Assembly (NCBI GenBank): GCA_015662325.1
Contig: DQUJ01000272.1
Span: forward strand, 1-5,828
Direction: 5' to 3'
Source of the DNA: Leucothrix mucor
Lineage (GTDB): Bacteria; Pseudomonadota; Gammaproteobacteria; Thiotrichales; Thiotrichaceae
Length of the DNA: 5,828 nucleotides
The notes beneath the pieces were generated by a model. That model did not search any database. It saw only the letters and a program-made list of their open reading frames with translations, and had not been told where the DNA came from. Within the stretch, counting starts at the first letter, position 1. Every line of letters begins with the position of its first letter. Positions 1 through 5,605 of this stretch are shown here, in pieces. Position numbers and translations under genes: made by a program.

Positions 1-372
1 ACGATGGGAAAAACCATGAACAGCGAATTAAAGAAGGTGTTGTACATGCTTAAGTGGATGCCTGTTTTATTAATTATTAGTATTATTCCTGTGGTGAATT
101 TTATCGCGCCGTTTGCGTGGGCAGCGTATGGTGCGTGGATGTTAACACTTCAATATACTGATTATTCGATGGGTAATCATGAATTATATATAAAAGATGA
201 ATTGCCTCTGTTACGACAAAACAGGGCGATGGCACTTGGTTTTGGTGGCATGTTAACGCTCTTAATGATGATTCCCGTAGTGAACTTTTTTGTTATGCCA
301 GTAGGTGTTGCAGGTGGTACTAAATTTTGGGTAAAGAAGCTATCTAATAGTCATTCATTAAGTAAACTTTAA
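1..372 (+). CDS. cysZ: Sulfate permease CysZ, C-terminal half (5' end outside window)
   Basis: Inner-membrane protein of the CysZ/EI24 family, which brings sulfate into the cell for cysteine synthesis. The visible part is about 123 residues, while E. coli CysZ is about 253. From memory it aligns with the last half of the E. coli protein: matching stretches include GAWMLTLQYTDY (E. coli SAWMLAIQYCDY), a following DNH/GNH turn, and MIPVVNFFVMPVGVAGGTKFWV (E. coli [22 protein letters not shown]). Two hydrophobic regions are seen, roughly 60-150 and 230-315 in DNA coordinates. The frame is open to the window edge, so the ATGs at 4 and 16 are internal methionines, not starts. The ceramidase-like gene follows after 15 bases on the same strand, so the two are probably co-transcribed. 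The identification is firm; the N-terminal half cannot be seen. Confidence 0.9.
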   Translation, partial: TMGKTMNSELKKVLYMLKWMPVLLIISIIPVVNFIAPFAWAAYGAWMLTLQYTDYSMGNHELYIKDELPLLRQNRAMALGFGGMLTLLMMIPVVNFFVMPVGVAGGTKFWVKKLSNSHSLSKL

Positions 373-375
373 AGG
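371..375 (+). promoter_or_regulatory. Probable ribosome binding site of the ceramidase-like gene
   Basis: AAAGG overlaps the TAA stop of cysZ (370-372) and lies 12 bases before the ATG at 388. The spacing is longer than usual, so initiation may depend on coupling to translation of cysZ. No better purine-rich site is seen before this ATG. Confidence 0.4.
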
Positions 376-387
376 CACGTTAATATT

Positions 388-1191
388 ATGAATACGATTC
401 AAACACAGCATTTTATCCAATCTAAAAGGCAGTTATTATTAATTAGCATTACTTTAATTGCGCTGGTGTCGATGTTTTTTGTTGCGCCGATTGAGCAGGA
501 TTTGTCTTATCATCAATTTGCCGATAAACAAACGCTATTTTTAATTCCGAATTTTTGGAATGTGGTTTCTAATCTTCCATTCATATTGGTGGGAATATTA
601 GGTTTATATGTGCTTCGTAACAAACAATCAGCAACAACCTATTTATTAGGCACATTGCCTGAATTAAGAATGGCCTACATTACTTTTTTTGTCGGTGTTT
701 TTTTAACGGGTTTTGGTTCATCTTATTATCACTGGAACCCTATTAACTCAACCTTGCTATGGGATCGTCTACCCATGACTATTTCATTTATGGCATTTTT
801 CACCGTGATCATTGGAGAGAATATATCGATACCATTGGCTAGAAAAGTATTTTATCCCTTGCTTTTTCTAGGTATCGCATCCGCTGTTTATTGGATAGTG
901 ACAGAATCCAACGGTGCAGGTGATCTAAGGCCTTATGCTTTAGTGCAATTCTTACCTGTGTTGTTAATTCCACTGATTTTGTGGCTGTATCCTTCACCTT
1001 TTAATGGACAGCGCTATATTGCGTATGTGATTGGTGCTTACGTTATAGCAAAGATTATGGAGCATTTTGATCATCAAATATTCGAAATTCTGGGTGTGAT
1101 GAGTGGCCATGCAATCAAACACGTGATTGCAGCGGTGGGGACTTACTGTTTTTATTTGGCGTTGAAAAAACGTAGAAAAACAGTTAGTTAG
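388..1191 (+). CDS. Alkaline-ceramidase-like membrane hydrolase (CREST superfamily)
   Basis: Complete 267-residue membrane protein with about seven hydrophobic segments. It belongs to the alkaline ceramidase group of the CREST superfamily, whose members are zinc amidases within the membrane that cleave ceramides or related lipids. Seen directly: FWNVVSNLPF at 56-65, matching the FWNT-SNL signature of eukaryotic ceramidases; S111 and H115 in GSSYYHW; D126 in WDRLPM; and H241 and H245 in SGHAIKH. The S-x3-H-x10-D and H-x3-H spacings equal those of human ACER3 (S77, H81, D92, H217, H221), so the zinc site looks intact. The ACER3 calcium-site glutamate next to FWN is asparagine here (N55). The start is the first ATG after the cysZ stop, with AAAGG at 371-375 as a somewhat distant ribosome site. 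The C-terminus is basic (KKRRK). The substrate is unknown: typical gammaproteobacteria lack ceramide, so another N-acyl lipid is possible. Confidence 0.85.
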   Translation: MNTIQTQHFIQSKRQLLLISITLIALVSMFFVAPIEQDLSYHQFADKQTLFLIPNFWNVVSNLPFILVGILGLYVLRNKQSATTYLLGTLPELRMAYITFFVGVFLTGFGSSYYHWNPINSTLLWDRLPMTISFMAFFTVIIGENISIPLARKVFYPLLFLGIASAVYWIVTESNGAGDLRPYALVQFLPVLLIPLILWLYPSPFNGQRYIAYVIGAYVIAKIMEHFDHQIFEILGVMSGHAIKHVIAAVGTYCFYLALKKRRKTVS

Positions 1192-1200
1192 AGGTAGGTG

Positions 1201-2367
1201 TTAGCCCTGCAAATCAGCATGTAAGGCAATCAAAAGATTTTTGGGTGTAATCATCCCAACTAAATGATTATCTGCATCGACCACAGGTAAATGATGTATC
1301 CCTTTTTTATAAAATATAGGGAATAAATCAAGAATATGTTGATCCTGCTGTACTGAAATAACATTTTTTTGCATAAGGTGCCCTGCAGCTTCTGGTTTTG
1401 TCGTTTCTGCGCCTTCGGTGTGCTTAATAAAGTGTTCTAAACGCTCTTTTAAAGGCTCGGCTGTAGGGGCTTTTACTTGGTTTAAGAAATCAGCAATGGT
1501 GACAATGCCTTCTAATTTGTTGGCATTATCGACAATGGGAATACTACGAATTTTGTGCTTTGCCATTAGCATCCAAAGGCCTTCTACTTCATCGCCGTAC
1601 TGTGCTTTTACAACATTGCTGGTCATAATGTCGCCGACTAGAATTTCACCCATGCGTTTGCGCCGTGCATGGGTTGCCGATAGATTAAATATTTGGCTTA
1701 AATGTTCATCCGATATATCAACGAACCCACCAATTTCTTGTAAGGCAAACTTAATATCATCGCGGCTTACGCTTAATGCATTTTGAAGTTTCTCACCCCC
1801 AAAATTTTCGCCAACGGTTTTGTTTTTTGCTTCAAGGTAGCATTTTAGTGTGTTGGGATAGTAACGATTGGGGAGAAGATTATTGATAATAAGTGCAAAT
1901 ATCAGCATTACAGCAACGTTTAAAGCCACTGGCGTTAATAAATAACTATAGCCTAATTCATGTACGGCGCTGCTGCCGACTACGGCCGACAATGCCGTCG
2001 CGCCTCCTGGTGGATGTAAACAACGGGTAATGTACATCACAAAAATAGCGAGTGAGACAGCTAATGCAGATGCAATAACAATATCAGGAATAAGCTTTGC
2101 AACGGTTATACCAATAAAGCCTGATAATAAATGCCCACCGACAAATGACCAAGGTTGAGACAAAGGCCCTAATGGAACGGCAAAGAGTAAAACGGCTGAT
2201 GCGCCCATGGATGCGACAACCCAAGGTAAGTCTTCGGCAGGAAGGAGTTGCTGGCTGATAAGCATCACAAGCGCAATGCCTAACAATGACGCGAAACCAG
2301 AAATTGCCTTCTCGGTTAACGAGGTGGTATTAGGTGGCGGTAGAAATAAACGTAGAAATGCTTTCAT
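1201..2367 (-). CDS. HPP-family integral membrane protein with two C-terminal CBS domains
   Basis: Complete 388-residue protein with three parts. Residues 1-170 form the HPP membrane domain, with about five hydrophobic helices, the MGAS motif at 54-57 and the family signature LHPPGGATAL (HPP at 118-120). Residues 171-240 are a charged linker. Residues 241-388 are a tandem CBS pair: the first follows GDIMTSNV at 245-252 with RSIPIVD and GIVTIADF, and the second has AGHLMQKNVISV at 328-339 with HHLPVVD and GMITPKNLL. CBS pairs usually bind adenine nucleotides and gate the attached domain, so a nucleotide-controlled transporter is a reasonable inference. Some plant and cyanobacterial HPP proteins have been linked to nitrite transport, but nothing here fixes the substrate. 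The gene follows csdA by 80 bases on the same strand and ends 9 bases from the converging ceramidase-like gene. No clear Shine-Dalgarno precedes the ATG; the start fits the usual basic-then-hydrophobic N-terminus. Confidence 0.9.
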   Translation of the reverse strand: MKAFLRLFLPPPNTTSLTEKAISGFASLLGIALVMLISQQLLPAEDLPWVVASMGASAVLLFAVPLGPLSQPWSFVGGHLLSGFIGITVAKLIPDIVIASALAVSLAIFVMYITRCLHPPGGATALSAVVGSSAVHELGYSYLLTPVALNVAVMLIFALIINNLLPNRYYPNTLKCYLEAKNKTVGENFGGEKLQNALSVSRDDIKFALQEIGGFVDISDEHLSQIFNLSATHARRKRMGEILVGDIMTSNVVKAQYGDEVEGLWMLMAKHKIRSIPIVDNANKLEGIVTIADFLNQVKAPTAEPLKERLEHFIKHTEGAETTKPEAAGHLMQKNVISVQQDQHILDLFPIFYKKGIHHLPVVDADNHLVGMITPKNLLIALHADLQG

Positions 2368-2442
2368 ATTGTTGTGAAAGGGTTTGGTATATGTGTGTTT
2401 GTAGGTGTTCTTCTAATGTAACAATAATTTACACAACAATAT
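2366..2442 (-). repeat. 11-base inverted repeat spanning the csdA–HPP gap
   Basis: ATATTGTTGTG at 2366-2376 is an exact reverse complement of CACAACAATAT at 2432-2442. In the minus-strand transcript the first arm lies six bases after the csdA stop codon. The second arm covers the HPP ribosome-binding region and the first two bases of its start codon (ATG at 2367-2365). Pairing would form a long-looped hairpin (55-base loop) that hides the HPP start. The arms are AT-rich, and a chance match is not excluded. There is no U-tract that would make this a terminator. Confidence 0.45.
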
Positions 2443-2447
2443 ATTCC

Positions 2448-4277
2448 TTAGTATTTTCTTTTTTTATGAGATTGTTTCGGTTTTTTTGAAGAAGAACCCG
2501 ATAAATCACGTAGTTGCAGTTTTTGTCCTTTCACCCAAACGCCATGTAAATGCTTGCGAATTTCTTTGGGCATACCATCGGGTAGATCCACCATACTGTG
2601 ATCGCTATTTATAGATACATTTTGGATGAATTTACTTTCGACTCCCGCTTCATTTGCGATTGCGCCAACGATATGTTTTGCTTCTACGCCGTGCTCACTA
2701 CCAACTTCAAGGCGATAAGTCACCATGTCGGGCATATTCCCGGATTGTTTTTTCTTTGATTGATGATCTCGAGTATCATTATGATCTCTGCGTTTGCTGT
2801 TGTCTCTGCGTGGATTTTGATCCCTTCGAGATTCATTTGAACGACGTTCCCCTTGATTTCTGCGATTGTTGTCATTTCTGCGAGGTTTTTTTCCTTGGCG
2901 TGTGTCAGACTGTTCGCTAAATGCATGGTCTGGAATTTTATTCGGTGTACTTAATAGTGGGCGATCACGTTGCACTAAGAAAGCCAGTGTTGCAGCAACC
3001 TGTTCTAAGCTCATCTCACTTTCTGATTCTAGATCGGTAATTATATTTTGGTAAAATTCTAATTCTTGTGAAGCGGCTGTTTCGATCACCATTTGTTTAA
3101 AACGATTGATACGAGCGGCGCTAATATCTTGTGGTGAAGGCAGTTTGAGTGGTTCAATTTTCTGCCCAGTAGCACGTTCGATACTTTGTAACATACGATT
3201 ACCGCGCGGTGGTACGAACAGTATCGCAGTACCGTTACGCCCCGCACGCCCAGTTCGACCAATACGGTGTACATAGGATTCGTTATCCGATGGCATATCG
3301 TAATTGATTACGTGGGTGATGCGTTCAACATCTAATCCGCGAGCGACAACATCAGTGGCGACGATAATATCTAAGGTGCCTTTTTTAAGACGATTAATAG
3401 TTTTTTCACGGGTGGATTGTTGAATGTCGCCGTTTAATGCAATAGCAGAATAACCGCGTGCAGATATTTTTTCGGCCAGCTCTGTCGTCATGTTTTTGGT
3501 GCGCACAAAAATGATAATTGCACCAAACTCTTCTGATTCTAAAATACGCGTTAATGCATCTAATTTGTAGGTGGTTTTGCCCTGCCAGTACTTTTGAGCA
3601 ATAGTTGAAACCGTCGCTGTTTTAGTTTTTACTTTGATTTCGATAGGGTCTTTTAAGTAGTTTTTACTGATACGACGAATCGCGGTAGGCATAGTCGCAG
3701 AGAATAAAACTAACTGACGTTCATCGGGGGTTTCTTTTAAAATGGTCTCAATATCGTCGATAAAACCCATGCGAAGCATTTCATCGGCTTCATCTAAAAC
3801 AACCGTTTTAAGGTTGCTAAGTTTAAGTGTTTTACGACGTAAATGATCCATTACACGACCGGGTGTGCCGACAACCACATGCACAGGACGACGTAATTGT
3901 TTGAGCTGGATACCAATACTTTGTCCACCGTAAATAGGTAGAACATGGAAGCCCTTGAGATGGCGAGCGTAACTTTGCATCGCCTCTGCTACTTGAATCG
4001 CAAGTTCTCGTGTCGGTGCTAACACAATGATTTGCGGGTCTTTTTGAGTAAGATCAAGACGGCTTAATAAAGGAAGTGCAAAAGCAGCTGTTTTGCCTGT
4101 ACCTGTTTGCGCCTGCCCGAGTAAATCATGACCTTCAAGCAGGGGTGGAATACTTTCTGCCTGTATCGCCGAAGGTATTTCATAACCTGCTTCTTCAACA
4201 GCTTGTAAAATAGGTTTTGATAAACCTAAATCAGAAAAAGGAATAGTTGGTTTGGTTTCTTCAGTTAAATCAGACAT
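2448..4277 (-). CDS. csdA: Cold-shock DEAD-box ATP-dependent RNA helicase CsdA/DeaD
   Basis: Complete 609-residue helicase (E. coli CsdA is 629). This family unwinds RNA duplexes during 50S ribosome assembly and mRNA turnover, mainly in the cold. All core motifs are present: Q motif (F14, GYEIPSAIQ 31-39), I AQTGTGKT 56-63, Ia PTRELA 88-93, GG 117-118, Ib TPGR 138-141, II DEAD 162-165, III SAT 193-195, IV IIFVRT 255-260, V ATDVVARGLD 307-316, and VI HRIGRTGRAG 337-346. After a helical region at about 385-440 comes a low-complexity linker at 456-512 rich in R, N, D and K. The RRM-like DbpA-type RNA-binding domain follows at about 517-591 (YRLEVG, GAIANEAGV), then a short Lys-rich tail. The CsdA-specific text DEADEMLRMGFIDD and the DbpA-like domain separate it from RhlB, RhlE and SrmB. 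The start matches the usual short leader before the Q motif, but the ATG has no clear Shine-Dalgarno. A promoter lies just upstream at 4312-4340. Confidence 0.95.
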   Translation of the reverse strand: MSDLTEETKPTIPFSDLGLSKPILQAVEEAGYEIPSAIQAESIPPLLEGHDLLGQAQTGTGKTAAFALPLLSRLDLTQKDPQIIVLAPTRELAIQVAEAMQSYARHLKGFHVLPIYGGQSIGIQLKQLRRPVHVVVGTPGRVMDHLRRKTLKLSNLKTVVLDEADEMLRMGFIDDIETILKETPDERQLVLFSATMPTAIRRISKNYLKDPIEIKVKTKTATVSTIAQKYWQGKTTYKLDALTRILESEEFGAIIIFVRTKNMTTELAEKISARGYSAIALNGDIQQSTREKTINRLKKGTLDIIVATDVVARGLDVERITHVINYDMPSDNESYVHRIGRTGRAGRNGTAILFVPPRGNRMLQSIERATGQKIEPLKLPSPQDISAARINRFKQMVIETAASQELEFYQNIITDLESESEMSLEQVAATLAFLVQRDRPLLSTPNKIPDHAFSEQSDTRQGKKPRRNDNNRRNQGERRSNESRRDQNPRRDNSKRRDHNDTRDHQSKKKQSGNMPDMVTYRLEVGSEHGVEAKHIVGAIANEAGVESKFIQNVSINSDHSMVDLPDGMPKEIRKHLHGVWVKGQKLQLRDLSGSSSKKPKQSHKKRKY

Positions 4278-4311
4278 AGTACGTACGAGATAAGGGCAAT
4301 AGGGGGCGCGG

Positions 4312-4340
4312 ATTATACGCTTTTAACTTTCGGTTTACAC
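4312..4340 (-). promoter_or_regulatory. Probable sigma-70 promoter of csdA
   Basis: A perfect -10 box, TATAAT, lies at 4317-4312 on the minus strand. A weak -35 candidate, GTGTAA (3 of 6 consensus bases), lies at 4340-4335 with a 17-base spacer. The stretch after the -10 is strikingly GC-rich (CCGCGCCCCC, 4311-4302) in an otherwise AT-rich region. Such discriminators are typical of growth-rate or stringently controlled promoters. The predicted start of transcription is near 4305, giving a leader of under 30 bases. Confidence 0.65.
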
Positions 4341-4341
4341 G

Positions 4342-4359
4342 TATTAGTTACTGCTAATA
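4342..4359. promoter_or_regulatory. 6-6-6 palindrome just upstream of the csdA promoter (possible operator)
   Basis: TATTAG at 4342-4347 and CTAATA at 4354-4359 are exact reverse complements separated by TTACTG. The element ends one base before the weak -35 candidate of the csdA promoter, which is where an activator or repressor dimer could sit. No known regulator site was recognised. Confidence 0.35.
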
Positions 4360-4440
4360 ATTATGATTAAGAACCTGAACGTGAAATTTGGTGTTATCAG
4401 AACTTAACGCAACCGCTGTGGGACATAAAACCAGAAACCC

Positions 4441-5070
4441 TTAATGATTTTTTTTGATTTGTTTCTGTACTGTTTCAGGTGTAACAACCCCCAGTGACAT
4501 AACGAGTTTTAAGGCATCTTCTACATTAATATCAAGTTCTATTACATCACTTTTGGGAATATAGAGAATAAATCCAGAAGTAGGGTTAGGTGTTGTAGGA
4601 ACAAAAATAGTCAATAACTTTTCGCCAGTCACTTTTTCAAATGACTTTGGACTATCTCCCGTTTTAAAACCCAGTGTCCAAATGCCTTTGCGAGGGTATT
4701 CAATTAAAAAGGCTTCGTTGAATGTTTCGTTATCAGGTGATAAAACAGTCGCGGTGACTTGTTTGACTGCCGAGTAAATAGTTCTGACTAAGGGAATGCG
4801 ATCAAGTAGCTTTTCTCCCCATTTGATCAGGCGACGACCGACAAAATTGGTAAGAATAAAGCCCGTTGTGAAAATAACCATAGCACTGATGAAAATGCCT
4901 AACCCTGGAATATCAAAACCAAGCAGTGCTTCAGGTCGCCACGAAGGCGGAAGTAAAAGAATGGTTTTATCTAACAGATCAACCAGTAGTTTAATGATGA
5001 GTATCGTGATACCGAGCGGTATCCAGATTAACAATCCTGTGATTATAAATTTACGAAAACGTGCGAGCAT
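4441..5070 (-). CDS. DUF502 family membrane protein
   Basis: Complete 209-residue protein of the DUF502 family (related to plant COV-like proteins), with no established biochemical role. Seen: a basic N-terminus (MLARFRKF); a first membrane helix at about 10-33; a second at about 55-77, introduced by GFDIPGLG (51-58); the conserved stretch from GRRLIKWGEKLLDRIPLVRTIYSAVKQ (78-104); and a soluble C-terminal half with VPTTPNPTSGFILYIPKSDV (157-176), the most typical DUF502 segment. The length fits the family. It follows fmdB by 52 bases on the same strand, a pairing common in gammaproteobacteria, where the next gene is often aspS. Here the next gene is csdA, 163 bases further on and with its own promoter. 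The ATG at 5070 starts directly before the usual basic N-terminus; its ribosome site is weak. Confidence 0.9.
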   Translation of the reverse strand: MLARFRKFIITGLLIWIPLGITILIIKLLVDLLDKTILLLPPSWRPEALLGFDIPGLGIFISAMVIFTTGFILTNFVGRRLIKWGEKLLDRIPLVRTIYSAVKQVTATVLSPDNETFNEAFLIEYPRKGIWTLGFKTGDSPKSFEKVTGEKLLTIFVPTTPNPTSGFILYIPKSDVIELDINVEDALKLVMSLGVVTPETVQKQIKKNH

Positions 5071-5122
5071 AAAGGCTTAACCAAAAATTATTAATTATGA
5101 AAAATACTAAAGGAGATTCTAG

Positions 5123-5386
5123 TTATTTGGAAGGTGTTGCGGGGGCTTTTTTTGTTTTAGTTTCTTTAGACTTACTTTTATCGTTTGAAGTAGGATTCTT
5201 CTTTTTGGGTTTAAAATCTGTTTCATACCAGCCTGAACCACTTAAACGAAAAGCGGCGGCTGTTATTTTCTTTTTTAAGTATGGTTTTCCACATGCGCTA
5301 CAGTCAGTGAGAGGATCATCACTTATTTTTTGGATGACTTCTATTAATTCGTCACAAGATTGACACTGGTATTCGTAGATCGGCAT
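5123..5386 (-). CDS. FmdB-family zinc-ribbon protein
   Basis: Complete 87-residue protein. It starts with the family signature MPIYEYQCQSCDELIEV and carries two CxxC pairs (C8/C11 and C29/C32) that should bind one zinc ion. After these come the typical AAAFRLSGSGWYETDFK stretch at 43-59 and a Lys/Ser/Thr/Pro-rich, probably disordered tail from about residue 60. The family is named for a putative regulator of formamidase expression, but the function in most bacteria is unknown. The conserved first residues fix the ATG at 5386; GAGAA five bases before it is a plausible weak ribosome site. It lies 52 bases before the DUF502 gene on the same strand, so the two are likely co-transcribed. Confidence 0.9.
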   Translation of the reverse strand: MPIYEYQCQSCDELIEVIQKISDDPLTDCSACGKPYLKKKITAAAFRLSGSGWYETDFKPKKKNPTSNDKSKSKETKTKKAPATPSK

Positions 5387-5604
5387 AACGTTCTCAATAT
5401 TTTAATGATAAATATAGTTTGAGGCCTTGCTGAGTAGATATGAAGGATCAACAATTAATGTAATGTTGTTACTATAACGCAAAGATGTCGCAAAGGTCTC
5501 TATTAAATAATATAGTGTTTAATAATGAGAATACAATAGTTATGCTAAGTTCAGTAATGATTTTCTATTGAATCTTACACGAAGAAAGTATCGTGATACT
5601 TTCT
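5387..5604. other. AT-rich intergenic region upstream of fmdB
   Basis: This gap of about 218 bases separates the truncated surface-protein gene from fmdB. I see no credible small gene, tRNA or riboswitch in it. On the minus strand, TATAGT at 5476-5471 could be a -10 box for fmdB, with GAGACC at 5500-5495 as a poor -35 at 18 bases. The assignment is weak. A 7-base inverted repeat, TATTAAA (5501-5507) and TTTAATA (5518-5524), lies just upstream of it. A hairpin occupies the right end (5582-5605). Confidence 0.4.
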
Positions 5605-5605
5605 T
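5582..5605 (-). terminator. Hairpin at the stop codon of the surface-protein gene, possible terminator
   Basis: A perfect inverted repeat of 11-base arms: AAGAAAGTATC at 5582-5592 and GATACTTTCTT at 5595-5605, about 10 paired bases with a CGTG/CACG loop. It begins at the last base of the minus-strand TAA (5607-5605). The transcript after the stem (UUCGUGUAAG) has only a poor U-tract, so termination is probable from position but not strong from sequence. No plus-strand gene is upstream for it to serve. Confidence 0.5.

Noticed and set aside
4..372. Reading the first gene as a complete 122-residue small membrane protein starting at the ATG at 4
   Set aside because: The sequence matches only the second half of CysZ and the frame is open to the edge, so this is a truncated gene and the ATG is internal.
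1219..1240. Possible terminator hairpin AATC-AAAA-GATT followed by T's after the ceramidase-like gene
   Set aside because: The stem is only four base pairs and AT-rich, too weak to terminate, and it lies inside the HPP coding region.
1418..1786. Plus-strand open frame of 122 codons opposite the HPP–CBS gene
   Set aside because: It is antisense to clear CBS domains, has no ribosome site and no family resemblance.
2654..3054. Open frames on both strands across the csdA linker and helical region
   Set aside because: They overlap the low-complexity Arg/Asn/Asp/Lys linker of csdA and the adjacent coding region in other frames, with no recognisable domains.
4279..4286. 8-base palindrome GTACGTAC just before the csdA start codon
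   Set aside because: It is too short to stand out, and there is no sign that it is more than chance.
5097..5363. Plus-strand open frame of 88 codons opposite fmdB
   Set aside because: It is fully antisense to a well-recognised FmdB gene and resembles no known protein.
5451..5472. CAACA / TGTTG inverted repeat in the gap upstream of fmdB
   Set aside because: Arms of only five matching bases in AT-rich DNA; pairing breaks immediately beyond them.
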